DNA of 64,000 nucleotides, from positions 32,097,777 through 32,161,776 of the forward strand of contig CM042965.1 of assembly GCA_023678885.1 (NCBI GenBank), given 5' to 3'. This document shows, piece by piece, positions 21,441 to 32,072 of the stretch. The notes under the pieces are model-generated. The model did no database searches and was not told the origin of the DNA. It was given only the letters and a program-made list of their open reading frames with translations. Each line of letters opens with the position of its first letter. The stretch's first letter is position 1. Both the position numbers and the translations under genes were made by a program. Source of the stretch: Pogostemon cablin (lineage: Eukaryota; Streptophyta; Magnoliopsida; Lamiales; Lamiaceae).

Positions 21441-22814
21441 CTACGTTCTAGACCTCAACGTGATGTCATTGCACTGCTTTGGGTTTGCTATACTTTGAGA
21501 TGGGAACTTACCCTTCTCTACGGTTTGCGTCAATTGGTTAACATTCCCGGCCATCTGCCCTATCAACAATGTCAAGTCCTTTATTTGCTTAGGTATATCC
21601 TCATAATTTACATCAATCTTTGCCTCAAGTTTCGCCTCTAGGCGATCTACTCTTGCATTATTCCTTGCCAAGTACATGTTCACCGTATCCTCAAAACTAG
21701 GTTTTCCTTCTTCAGCTTTAGCACCCGGATCAACACCAACAGGAGGTTGCACTACTGTATTAGGATTACTTCATGAAAACTCCAGCCTTCTTGGTTGTTG
21801 ATAATTACCAGGGGGACTACGATTATTGTAGTTCCCTTAGTAATTTCAGTTTTCTTGATTTTGAAACCTCATTCCTTGAATACTTTGACCCATGGCATAG
21901 TTCGCCTCTTCTATCTCCTCTTGGCTAGCTCCTTCATTACAAACATTCTGCTGTATAATTTGTACTCGCTGATCTATTTCAGTAACCTGCTTTGCTGAGA
22001 CTCAAGTAATTTGTTGATGCTTGCCAAACTAGAGATGATCTTGTCTTCTCTACTCGACTTCACCATAGTATGCTCAACTTGCACTACTTTTCTAAGAACA
22101 TACGTGCCTCTCACCTATCAGTCGGCCAATCTCTTGAATTTATCGAAATATCCTCAAGGAGCTTTTTGGCCTCAACGGATGACTTTGTAAGCAGTGCTCC
22201 ATTAGATGAAGCATCAAGTAAAACTTACAATCGGAGTCTAATCCATTGTAGAAAATATTGATGCATTAAGCTTTAGATAGTCCATGTTGTGGATACTTTC
22301 GAAGTATGTCCTTGAATCGGTCCCAAGCCTCGTGAAACTTCTCATTACCATGGATAGAAAATTGATTGATTTCTTGTTTCATCTTAAACACCTTTGAAGG
22401 TGACATGTACCGCTCCAAGAACTTCAATGTCAATTGCTCCCAGATAGTGCATTCAGCAGCATCAAGATTGTCGTACCAATCTCTCGCCTATTCATTAAGC
22501 GAGAACTTAAATAAGATGATCCTCCTTGCATCTTCATGAGTTCCGGCATCTTTTTGTGTACATGTATAATCAAGGAACATATTCAGATGTTGCTGAGGAT
22601 TTTCAAAGGTTCCCCCAGAGAAGGGATTCCTTTCAATCATGTTGATCAGAGCAGGGTGAAGATCATAATCAGCTCCGGCCCCTCTTGCTCCTAACAGCAA
22701 CACATTGCCTCCTCCGTTGTTCTTAAAGACTTCACGGATGGCAAGGTTATCCGGATTCGCTGCCATGTTGACTGCTTCTGCTTCCAAATTACCTCTGGTT
22801 GCAGCTTCAATCAT
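21441..22814 (-). pseudogene. Element A gag, broken
   Basis: The N-terminal frame (22488-22814) contains the gag signature NPFSGGTFENPQQHLNMF and ARRIILFKFSLNE, then TAG. The same protein continues (RDWYDNLDAAECTIWEQL, FLERYMSPSKVFKMK, NEKFHEAWDRFKD) with further stops. A last intact frame (21441-21752) holds a coiled coil and ends PKQCNDITLRSRT. It is co-linear with the better preserved gag of element B. Confidence 0.85.
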
Positions 22815-23079
22815 TTGCGAGTTCAGCTCGTCAACTTCAACTCCTAAATTAAGAGTTGCAGTTGGTTTCTACGTTCTTGTTCTTGTTCTTCTTTTTCTTC
22901 CTCGACGTTGCTTAAATCTTTGGATTATAAGGTCCTAATTCTGCTGCCCTTGATCTAGTGTGCATACACCTAAGAAAAATAAGCGTTAGAAAAACCAAGA
23001 CAAGAATAAAATGGTCTCAATTAAACTAGAAATAATAAACTAATAATTAATGTCGTCCCTGGCAACTGCGCCAAGAACT

Positions 23080-24064
23080 TGATGAGCGTTTTCTCAACAC
23101 ACAATTTTAATCCTCAAGTGTGAAGCATCTATTGTAGCTTTGATAAGTGACCAAGTGATTATCAAATCCAAAGGATGTATTATTATCAATTTAATTATAT
23201 CCTAATTTATTAAGACTAATATGGCAATAAAGTTGTGATGATTAAGTAACAAATAATTAATTAATTAAAATAGCAATTAAAATAAATAAGCAGTAGAGAT
23301 TAAACGAATGTGAATAAGTAAGAAGATAGATAGTCCTTCGAGGCATCCAATTTTACTTATTAATCTCCCTTCCGTGTATCAATGTCCAACTCTGCCTTGT
23401 GGAATATGGACGTATCACTAAACCATGCAAATCTAATCTATAGACACAAGTAAATAAATATATGACATGTGTGAATATCCTTGGAGTAAGAGATATAATT
23501 CACCTCCCTTTCTAGGTACTATTAGTATCAATTATTTCCCGTGCACTAAGTACTCTAACCCGATATGATCTCTCTTTACAGGTACTATAATGTTATACTC
23601 TTTATCCTACTTATTAACCTGAATAAGATTCAATTAACAAGTATTTATATAAGATAGTTCTAATGAGACTTCGGAGTCCTCTCACTTAGGGTTATAACAT
23701 GGAATCTTGCTCAGCAGTGAACACACTCAATCAATAATCAAGATATGTATTCAAACTCTATATAACAATAATGATGTACAAAATAACTCTGAGTATGAAT
23801 TAAAAATGCATTATCTTATATAAAATAAACCATAAGTAATGTTTTACGAAATATACACACGGAAGCTTAATTAACTTATAAAACCTTCATAAACCCTGGA
23901 ACTATCGAAGCGGTTCTAGCCCATGATTGATCAAAGAATAATCATGGTGGTTGGATAGATCTTACCCATAGTCTTGAAAATTACAAGATAAATTAAGATG
24001 TGAAGTAAACCCTAGATGCGGGCACCGTCGCGTCTCTCTCTGTCTTGAATCTTCACTTGGTTCT
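23080..24064 (-). mobile_element. LTR of element A, PBS-proximal part
   Basis: It begins (plus strand) tgatgagcgttttctcaa directly after the PBS-like site and is interrupted at 24064 by element C. The remainder resumes at 31387. It is alignable with the LTR of element B but clearly diverged from it, so the two are not a pair from one insertion. Confidence 0.75.
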
Positions 24065-24676
24065 TGTTGAGAGTGGAATTTCACGTATTTTAGGTCTCAC
24101 ATTACACCGTTTTTGATAGAATGTGGCCATGATTTTGTATAGAATAACATGGTTTTCATATCTTGCATAATTAAGATGCTACTAAGGTGTTTTGTTGAGT
24201 TTTGAAGGGTAAAATATGATCAAAAGTTCAAAGTTGGAATGAGGAGTGAAAGTGAGAAGGAATGCTGAAAAATACAGTCCATGTTGCACAAATTTCTGTA
24301 TTCTTATAGAAGTCCAAATTGATCATATGATATATGGTTGGAAAGCCAAAGAAGAGAGGGTCGTTTTGACGTAAAGAACACCCCAATTGGATTCCAAACG
24401 AGAAAGTTATGATCAAAGTGCTAACGTCGCACATGCTGTACCGAGCAGCCACTTTGTATGACTTTTTACATATTCAAATGTTGGAGTTTATGAGAGTTCT
24501 TTATATGGATAGAAAACCAAGTAAAATAGGAACGCGTGAGCACAAAAATCATTCAAATTGGAGTCCGTATGAAGAAGTTATGCTCAAAACGGTGAGATCG
24601 CGCAGTGCAGTTTCTGCAGCTCGGCGGGTAGCGAGCGGCGAGCGGCCCTTCCACGTGGCCAAAAGCTGCCGAGCTG

Positions 24677-24986
24677 GGGTCCCTCAGAGCCCACACGATG
24701 GCTTCATTCCAACCATATGCTGCTCGGCTGGTTTGGGGGCCGCTCGGCCATGAGCTCGGCTCGAGCAAGATGCCGAGCGGCCCAAAATCGGGCCCAGACA
24801 TGACCTGTTCGATGCAGCAGTGTATATATACGGGTCCCTCAGAGCCCACACGACGGCTTCATTCCAACCATATGCTGCTCGGCTGGTTTGGGGGCCGCTC
24901 GGCCATGAGCTCGGCTCGAGCAAGGTGCCGAGCGGCCCAAAATCGGGCCCAGACATGACCTGTTCGATGCAGCAGTGTATATATAC
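24677..24986 (+). promoter_or_regulatory. Duplicated 155-bp U3 module with TATA box, 5' LTR of C
   Basis: Two tandem units (24677-24831 and 24832-24986) each run from gggtccctcagagccca to a TATA-like tgtatatatac (24821-24831, 24976-24986). The same doubled module is in the other LTR. It probably contains the element's core promoter; transcription start just after the second TATA is inferred. Confidence 0.7.
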
Positions 24987-25609
24987 CCTAAAATCGCGAT
25001 TCTGAAGCAGTTTCGATCGCGAAAAAGCCCTACATCAGTCCTAGAAACAATTAGGGAGATCGAGACCCAAATTGGAGAGAACCCATCGATAATCCATCAT
25101 CAATTCACACCTCCAACACTTCCATATCAGATTGACAACCTGATTTCACCATCCATCCACTTTCAAGAGGGTTCCAAGTGCTAATTGAGGGAGAATCGAG
25201 CAATTGGAGAGACGGAGAAGGAACGACGTCTACACTAGGGTTTCATAATTCCTTTCTTTTCCTTCCTTTTACTTTGATTTTTGGTATGAATTGCTTAGCC
25301 ATGAGTGTTGCTTGTGACCTCATGGGCTAATTTTATATACAGTCCTAAGGTTTGATGGATTGATTTAATTGATTTGGGGATTTAGACCAAAGATTGGGAT
25401 TTTATGCAGTTGAGCTTTTGATTTTACTTATTTTATTAAGACATGCTTTTCTGCTTCGTAACGTCTTCATAATATATTCATGACATCCGCTATAATGCTT
25501 GAATTATTGTGTTAGCTTGTGTGCGTTCATGATTGGTATTGTCTATCTGTTAGAGATTAGAGTAGCTCCGCTATAAGCACTTTAATTTCATGAACTGGTT
25601 AATCAAATA

Positions 25610-25835
25610 CTCCCTCCGTCCCAACTTAAGAGTCCCATTTGCTTTTGGGCACGTGGATTAAGGAGTATTATTATTTAATGTGTAGTGGGTAGTTGTATTA
25701 GTGGGTGCGGGGCCCCATGTTTTAATTGTATTAGTGGGTGTGGGTGGGTCCCATGTGTCCAAAAAAGGAAATGAGACTCTTTGGGTGGGACGACCAAAAT
25801 GGTAAAATGACCCTCTTAACCTGGGACGGAGGGAG
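25610..25835. mobile_element. Stowaway-like MITE (226 bp) inside the 5' LTR of C
   Basis: The ends CTCCCTCCGTCCC and GGGACGGAGGGAG are flanked by TA (25608-25609 and 25836-25837). The 3' LTR shows the empty site (caaatacttgatt near 30800). The interior includes ttgcttttgggcacgtggat, shared with the 227-bp copy at 62030-62256. Confidence 0.95.
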
Positions 25836-26424
25836 TACTTGATTAGTTTAGTGGAACAATGCAATTAGACAATCAAGTAAGAAGTGAATAGAACCTTGTA
25901 GTAATTCCAGAAAATATCTTGTTAGTCGAACTTACCATCCGGAGGTATTGTTGTTCGCTGGATTAGTATCTAGGAATAAGGCTTGGTAATATTTGCGCAC
26001 CTTAGGATTTAAACCAGATTAGACTGTTAGCTTTGAATCGAATCATATTCGGTGGGATAACAGGGATATGTGGTGTATTTTCAGTGAAACTGCATGAATG
26101 AACAATCGTAAGTTTAATAACCCAAATTAATTGGTCTCTACCTGATACCTTAGAACTGTTCGTTATCTCTTGATTAGAAACTTGCTTTTATTTTATTTTA
26201 TTGCTTTTAATTATTCTGCAATTTATTATTTAAGTATTTTAGTTAATTCGCAACAAAACATTGAAAATCGGTTACCTTATTCTGATTAAGCTAGTATAAT
26301 TAGAAAATAAATAGTTAGCTGTCCCTTGGGTTCGATAATTTAACTTGGTCACTTACCGCTACAATTGATATCCTTCATACTTGGGGATTAAATTGGAGTG
26401 CGCAGAAAAAGCCTATCAAGTTTT

Positions 26425-26442
26425 TGGCGCCGTTGCCGGGGA
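26425..26442 (+). promoter_or_regulatory. Primer binding site of element C
   Basis: TGGCGCCGTTGCCGGGGA lies six bases after the 5' LTR. The same string occurs, slightly altered, next to the LTRs of A and B. I recall it as the tRNA-Asp-type PBS of Athila-like elements. Confidence 0.75.
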
Positions 26443-26557
26443 TGACTTAATTATTTATTTTTCTTTTATTGCTAGTTTAATTAGGACTTTTTATTGCTTT
26501 TTTTTATTTTTCTTATTTGAATATATTCTGACTATAAATTATCTTTGAGGTACTGAG

Positions 26558-27601
26558 ATGGACGAAATATTAAAAAGATATGGAAATCAAAATGTTATGA
26601 ATCCTTCTCCATGCATAGACGAAATATTGAAACGCTATGAAAATCAGAATAATATGGTTCCTACTCCATATTACATGGATGAGAGGAATTATGATTATGA
26701 TTCTCTAGTGAATCAAAGTCCTTCTCAGTATTACAATCAAGTCAGATATGAAGATGAATGGTCTTGTGCTTACAATGCAAATTCATATCAACCTTATCAG
26801 GAGAACACTTATTCTGGATCGGTCGGAGTTTTCCAAGGATTACAAGACGCGTTTGATACTTCCATCAAGAAGCATGAAGAAAACATGGGAAGGTTGGAAG
26901 CTCTAGAAAGAAAGATGAAAGTTCAATCGCAGGAAAGGGAAGTTGCATCACAGGAGTTTCATGAAAGAACGAGAGAGATAAACAATCTTCTTACGAGCAT
27001 CACTTCAAGTTTAAATTCTCAAGGCCAGCAAGAGGAAAGAATGGATGAAGAGGAGTTTGAGGAAGATATTGTTGTTCCATTGTGCCCTGGAATGCAATTT
27101 GAAGGTCCTATGTTGTCGTTTGAGGAAATAGAACTCGAAGAGGAGTCCACTCGATTAAGTCAAGTGGTTCCACTTGAATTGAGCTATCAACTGGAGTCAA
27201 TTGTTGAGGAAGAAAAGAAAGAAGAAGAGCAAAGTCATGAAGCAACCGAAGAGGACTTGAAGAATGAAATGAGCATTTCTAAACCTTTAAACTCTTTAAG
27301 TTGCATTGAATTTAATGATATTATTTCTGTTGACTTTGTTTCACCTTATGATTCCTCTCATATTCTTAGGGATAAAAAGGAACTAGAAGAGAAGTTGGGA
27401 ATTTTCGTCGGAAGAAGGAATAAGTGGTGGAGTAGAATGAAGAGGTTGATGAAATTTGATCTTAACATGGTTGGCAAGGTCAAGATAAATTTTAAGATTG
27501 CCAACGAGGCCATCCCTTGCCATAAGTATTGGATTGATGAAGAAACACATCGATTAGAATACGACGGAAAGGATGAAAGATATCCATGGCCATTCCGATG
27601 A
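26558..27601 (+). CDS. Element C ORF: 347-residue acidic coiled-coil protein, unrecognised
   Basis: This is an uninterrupted frame from ATG (after a leader of about 140 bases) to TGA. The N-terminus carries a degenerate repeat of MDEILKRYGNQN / IDEILKRYENQN / MDERNY, then a Tyr/Asn-rich stretch. A coiled coil follows (about 100-150) with NNLLTSITSSLNSQG, then a strongly Glu-rich middle (about 155-245) and a basic, Trp-containing C-terminal domain with GRRNKWWSRMKRLMKF and ending YPWPFR. There is no CCHC knuckle, DTG protease, YxDD or DDE motif. It occupies the place of gag-pol. Possible roles are packaging or a rewritten gag remnant, neither shown. No signal peptide or transmembrane segment is evident. 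Confidence 0.7.
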   Translation: MDEILKRYGNQNVMNPSPCIDEILKRYENQNNMVPTPYYMDERNYDYDSLVNQSPSQYYNQVRYEDEWSCAYNANSYQPYQENTYSGSVGVFQGLQDAFDTSIKKHEENMGRLEALERKMKVQSQEREVASQEFHERTREINNLLTSITSSLNSQGQQEERMDEEEFEEDIVVPLCPGMQFEGPMLSFEEIELEEESTRLSQVVPLELSYQLESIVEEEKKEEEQSHEATEEDLKNEMSISKPLNSLSCIEFNDIISVDFVSPYDSSHILRDKKELEEKLGIFVGRRNKWWSRMKRLMKFDLNMVGKVKINFKIANEAIPCHKYWIDEETHRLEYDGKDERYPWPFR

Positions 27602-29247
27602 GCTTGAGGTATTACGTCGTGACTCTCCAACGTTAAACATGAGCGCCTGTTGGGGGCTGTCCCTCCCGGTTTAATTGCTTTTCTATGTCTGTGTTGGTGT
27701 AATAATTTTATTAGGTATTGTTCGACTACGGTATATACTTCTTTGCAAACTTAGTTTCTCACTTTGTTTGATCTAAGTTTGGGGGGAGGTTATGTACATA
27801 CCTTGTCTTGTAGTACCGAAGTAAAATTTTTGCATTGTGTTGTTGCTTGGAGGGTCGATTTTTTGCGGATTTTTAATATTTTTAATTTATTTGATGATGT
27901 TGAGGGTTCGATTTTTTGCGATTTTCCAGGTTTCGTGTTGTTTTTGTTTGTGTTTATTTGTTTTGTGTTAATCCTAGTGTTGGTATAGTTGATTTTTGGT
28001 TCTCTATGATGATTTTCTGATTTTTCTTGGCACTTGATGGTATTTTTGTGTGATTGTGTTTGAGAAGCAGTTTGAGATTGTGCTTGGATATTGAGATACT
28101 TGAAATTTATTTATGTGCATGAAAGATTAGCTATGTAACTTTATTAGGATTGCTCGTTCATTCCTATAGCCATGTGAGATTTTGAGCCTTTTGAAATCAT
28201 GACCAATTGCATGATTCAGTTTATTCTTGTGAGTATCGTTCATGCACACGTATTCTAGAACTTGGCTTTATATCTTGCTTGAAGCTACGTGTTTAATTAA
28301 ATAATAGGAAATGATCTTAGGCCATCTTTGTTGTTTATTAGTCACTAGCTAAATTATTATCCTACCTATTGAAAATATCCGTAGTCAACCATTTTGAGCC
28401 TAAAAGCCTTATTTGTTCGAAGCCTACGTGATTAGCCAATTTATCCCTTTTGCTAGCCTTTAAAAAATTCCTACCTAGTAGAGAGTTGAAGGAGTCAATT
28501 TGGTGTCTTGTGAAGAAACATAAAAGGAGAATAATTTGGAAGTGATGAAATTTGTTGAAGAGAGTGGTTAAATTGTTGCATAAAGGGGTAGTGCCCGAAA
28601 CTGGTACCCCATGAAAAGGGTAGTGCCTGAAACTGGTACCCTTATTTGAAAAAGAAAAAAAAAAGAGAAAAGAAAAGAGAGAAGAAGAATAGAAATTTTC
28701 AAGTAAGGATGTGGTGTTCAAAAGTGAAGGAGGAATCAAATTGCAAGAAGCATTGAAGAGCGTTGAAGAAGAAAGAAGAAAGTAAAGCTGTTTGTTGAAA
28801 AGCTGTAAGTCTTCTTTGATTATCTACTAGTGATTGAGTCACCTTATCCATATACTCCCTACCTTTACCAAAGAGCCAACATTACAACCTAATGCAAGAC
28901 CTTTGTGATCCTATTGTTGAAATTATCCCTTTAGTCGAGAGTTGAGATGATTGTCAAGCTTATGGTTACGCGTGTGTTTGAATTGACTTTGAGTGTAAAC
29001 ACCTTACCTTGAAGTGTATATCTCACACTTGAGCGATGAGCGTAAATACTACCCGTGAGAATGGTGGATGAGCATTCCGAAAAAGTGAAGTAGTTGATTT
29101 GAATTGTATGTTCTTAGATGGATGGTTGTCTTAGTATTTGAAGTATGATTTTTGAATTGTTATATTTTCTTGGATGTGAAGTTGTGAAATTTCCTCTCAA
29201 TTACTCTATTGGTTTTATATGTCGTTGCCTCGGGACGAGCAACAGGT

Positions 29248-29260
29248 AAGTTTGGGGGTT
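29248..29260 (+). other. Polypurine tract of element C
   Basis: aagtttgggggtt lies immediately before the 3' LTR. A similar purine tract, aagtttggggggagg, lies internally near 27775-27790 and is also present (inverted) in element B near 32330. Confidence 0.65.
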
Positions 29261-31386
29261 TGTTGAGAGTGGAATTTCAAGTATTTTAGGTCTCACATTA
29301 CACCGTTTTTGATAGAATGTGGCCATGATTTTGTATAGAATAACATGGTTTTCATATCTTGCATAATTAAGATGCTACTAAGGTGTTTTGTTGAGTTTTG
29401 AAGGGTAAAATATGATCAAAAGTTCAAAGTTGGAATGAGGAGTGAAAGTGAGAAGAAATGCTGAAAAATACAGTCCATGTTGCACAAATTTCTGTATTCT
29501 TATAGAAGTCCAAATTGATCATATGATATATGGTTGGAAAGCCACAGAAGAGAGGGTCGTTTTGACGTAAAGAACACCCCAATTGGATTCCAAACGAGAA
29601 AGTTATGATCAAAGTGCTAACGTCGCACATGCTGTACCGAGCAGCCACTTTGTATGACTTTTTACATATTCAAATGTTAGAGTTTATGAGAGTTCTTTAT
29701 ATAGATAGAAAGCCAAGGAAAATAGGAACGCGTGAGCATAAAAATCATTCAAATTGGAGTCCGTATGAAGAAGTTATGCTCAAAACGGTGAGATCGCGCA
29801 GTGCAGTTTCTGCAGCTCGGCGGGTAGCTCGCGGCGAGCAGCCCTTCCACGTGGCCAAAAGCTGCTGAGCTGGGGTCCCTCAGAGCCCACACGACGGCTT
29901 CATTCCAACCATATGCTGCTCGGCTGGTTTGGGGGCCGCTCGGCCATGAGCTCGGCTCGAGCAAGGTGCCGAGCGGCCCAAAATCGGGCCCAGACATGAC
30001 CTGTTCGATGCAGCAGTGTATATATACGGGTCCCTCAGAGCCCACACGACGGCTTCATTCCAACCATATGCTGCTCGGCTGGTTTGGGGGCCGCTCGGCC
30101 ATGAGCTCGGCTCGAGCAAGGTGCCGAGCGGCCCAAAATCGGGCCCAGACATGACCTGTTCGATGCAGCAGTGTATATATACCCTAAAATAGCGATTCTG
30201 AAGCAGTTTTGATCGCGAAAAAGCCCTACATCATTCCTAGAAACAATTAGGGAGATCGAAACCCAAATTGGAGAGAACCCATCGATAATCCATCATCAAT
30301 TCACACCTCCAACACTTCCATATCAGATTGACAACCTGATTTCACCATCCATCCACTTTCAAGAGGGTTCCAAGTGCTAATTGAGGGAGAATCGAGCAAT
30401 TGGAGAGACGGAGAAGGAACGACGTCTACACTAGGGTTTCATAATTCCTTTCTTTTCCTTCCTTTTACTTTGATTTTTGGTATGAATTGCTTAGCCATGA
30501 GTGTTGCTTGTGACCTCATGGGCTAATTTTATATACAGTCCTAAGGTTTGATGGATTGATTTAATTGATTTGGGGATTTAGACCAAAGATTGGGATTTTA
30601 TGCAGTTGAGCTTTTGATTTTACTTATTTTATTAAGACATGTTTTTCTGCTTCGTAACGTCTTCATAATATATTCATGACATCCGCTATAATGCTTGAAT
30701 TATTGTGTTAGCTTGTGTGCGTTCATGATTGGTATTGTCTATCTGTTAGAGATTAGAGTAGCTCCGCTATAAGCACTTTAATTTCATGAACTGGTTAATC
30801 AAATACTTGATTAGTTTAGTGGAACAATGCAATTAGACAATCAAGTAGGAAGTGAATAGAACCTTGTAGTAATTTCAGAAAATATCTTGTTAGTCGAACT
30901 TACCATCCGGAGGTATTGTTATTCGCTGGATTAGTATCTAGGAATAAGGCTTGGTAATATTTGCACACCTTAGGATTTAAACCAGATTAGACTGTTAGCT
31001 TTGAATCGAATCATATTCGGTGGGATAACAGGGATATGTGGTGTATTTTCAGTGAAACTGCATGAATGAACAATCGTAAGTTTAATAACCCAAATTAATT
31101 GGTCTCTACCTGATACCTTAGAACTGTTCGTTATCTCTTGATTAGAAACTTGCTTTTATTTTATTTTATTGCTTTTAATTATTCTACAATTTATTATTTA
31201 AGTATTTTAGTTAATTCGCAACAAAACATTGAAAATCGGTTACCTTATTCTGATTAAGCTAGTATAATTAGAAAATAAATAGTTAGCTGTCCCTTGGGTT
31301 CGATAATTTAACTTGGTCACTTACCGCTACAATTGATATCCTTCATACTTGGGGATTAAATTGGAGTGCGCAGAAAAAACCTATCA
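29261..31386 (+). repeat. Element C 3' LTR (2126 bp)
   Basis: It is co-linear with the 5' LTR with no other length change. It carries the doubled TATA module at 29873-30182 (units 29873-30027 and 30028-30182). Confidence 0.93.
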
Positions 31387-32072
31387 GTTCTCACTTGATT
31401 TGACAGATGAATCTCTCTCCACAGCTCCGTGGATGGTGTAGGGTTTTGAATATTGTAGAATGAAGGTGGTGGTGAATATTTTTTCCTTGCGTAGGGTCTT
31501 CTTTTTATACTTGCAAGCTCTCCTTATGGACCTAGGATGGGCTTTTTGAGCGAAAACATGCACTAAAGGTTTAAAAATACAGATTCGGTAGTCTCCAGCA
31601 CATCGATTCGACCAAAGTCTCTAGTCTAATCAACCAAGGCCTGGTCGAATCGGCCTGTAATTCATTGACAGGTCTATGGTTCTACCCGAATGGATGGTCG
31701 AACCATATGCATCGTGGTCGAATCACCAACTGCGAAAAGTTATACTTCTGTTCGACCATGGTTCGACCACCATGCTTGGTTGAACTATAGTGTCATGGTC
31801 GAACCATGCTTTTGCTGCCTTTCTGCACTGGTTCGACCATAGGTGATGGTCGAACCGCTCCCCTGTTGGTCGAACCAGGTGCCTACAACACCCTTTCTCC
31901 AGTTTCGACCACTTCTATCATCTTTTCCTTCGAAAATCCACTCAGACGGACTTAAACTCACCTGATTCATGACTTTCCACTATACAACTCGATTTATCTT
32001 GACTTAAGATCAAATCATACATCATTATCACATGAATCAGAGCTCAAAACACGTGAATTTACACACTCATCA
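31387..32072 (-). mobile_element. LTR of element A, distal part
   Basis: It resumes after element C with the duplicated gttct. It contains a GGTTCGACC/GGTCGAACC array (31605-31920) and ends near 32072, where the minus strand reads TGATGAGTGTGTAAATTCACG. That resembles the LTR start of C and D. The exact end is uncertain. Confidence 0.6.

Larger units (their letters stand above)
19757..23079 (-). mobile_element. Gypsy element A: internal region, truncated (gag, linker, protease, start of RT)
   Basis: The order on the minus strand is PBS-like tccctggcaactgcgcca (23056-23073), gag, a repeat-bearing linker, then a retroviral-type aspartic protease region. It stops at the first residues of reverse transcriptase (GISPSYCN) near 19757, where the minisatellite begins. 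RT, integrase and the 3' LTR are absent. The protein style (ITLRS before protease, GRPFLATAGAMIDVQKGEL-like) fits plant Ty3/gypsy elements of the Athila/Tat side. In-frame stops and frameshifts show it is dead. Confidence 0.85.
24065..26418 (+). repeat. Element C 5' LTR (2354 bp, includes a MITE)
   Basis: It is identical in layout to the 3' LTR except for a 226-bp MITE plus its TA duplication, which account exactly for the 228-bp length difference. The U3 part is GC-rich with a doubled TATA module (24677-24986). Confidence 0.93.
24065..31386 (+). mobile_element. Element C: complete non-autonomous gypsy-type LTR retrotransposon, 7.3 kb
   Basis: Both LTRs start tgttgagagtggaattt and end cctatca. 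A perfect 5-bp duplication, gttct, flanks the element (24060-24064 and 31387-31391). The internal region (26419-29260) has a PBS-like TGGCGCCGTTGCCGGGGA, one 347-codon ORF, a central aagtttggggggagg tract and a terminal polypurine tract. It has no gag, protease, RT or integrase. Its LTR ends and 3' non-coding region match elements A, B and D, so it probably uses enzymes from that family. By eye the LTRs differ at about 25 positions over 2.1 kb, so the insertion is recent. Confidence 0.93.

Noticed and set aside
24553..24958. Overlapping ORFs of 60-115 codons on both strands in the LTRs of element C (and at 29605-30154)
   Set aside because: They lie in a GC-rich tandem duplication of the LTR, occur in opposing frames, and look like no protein family.
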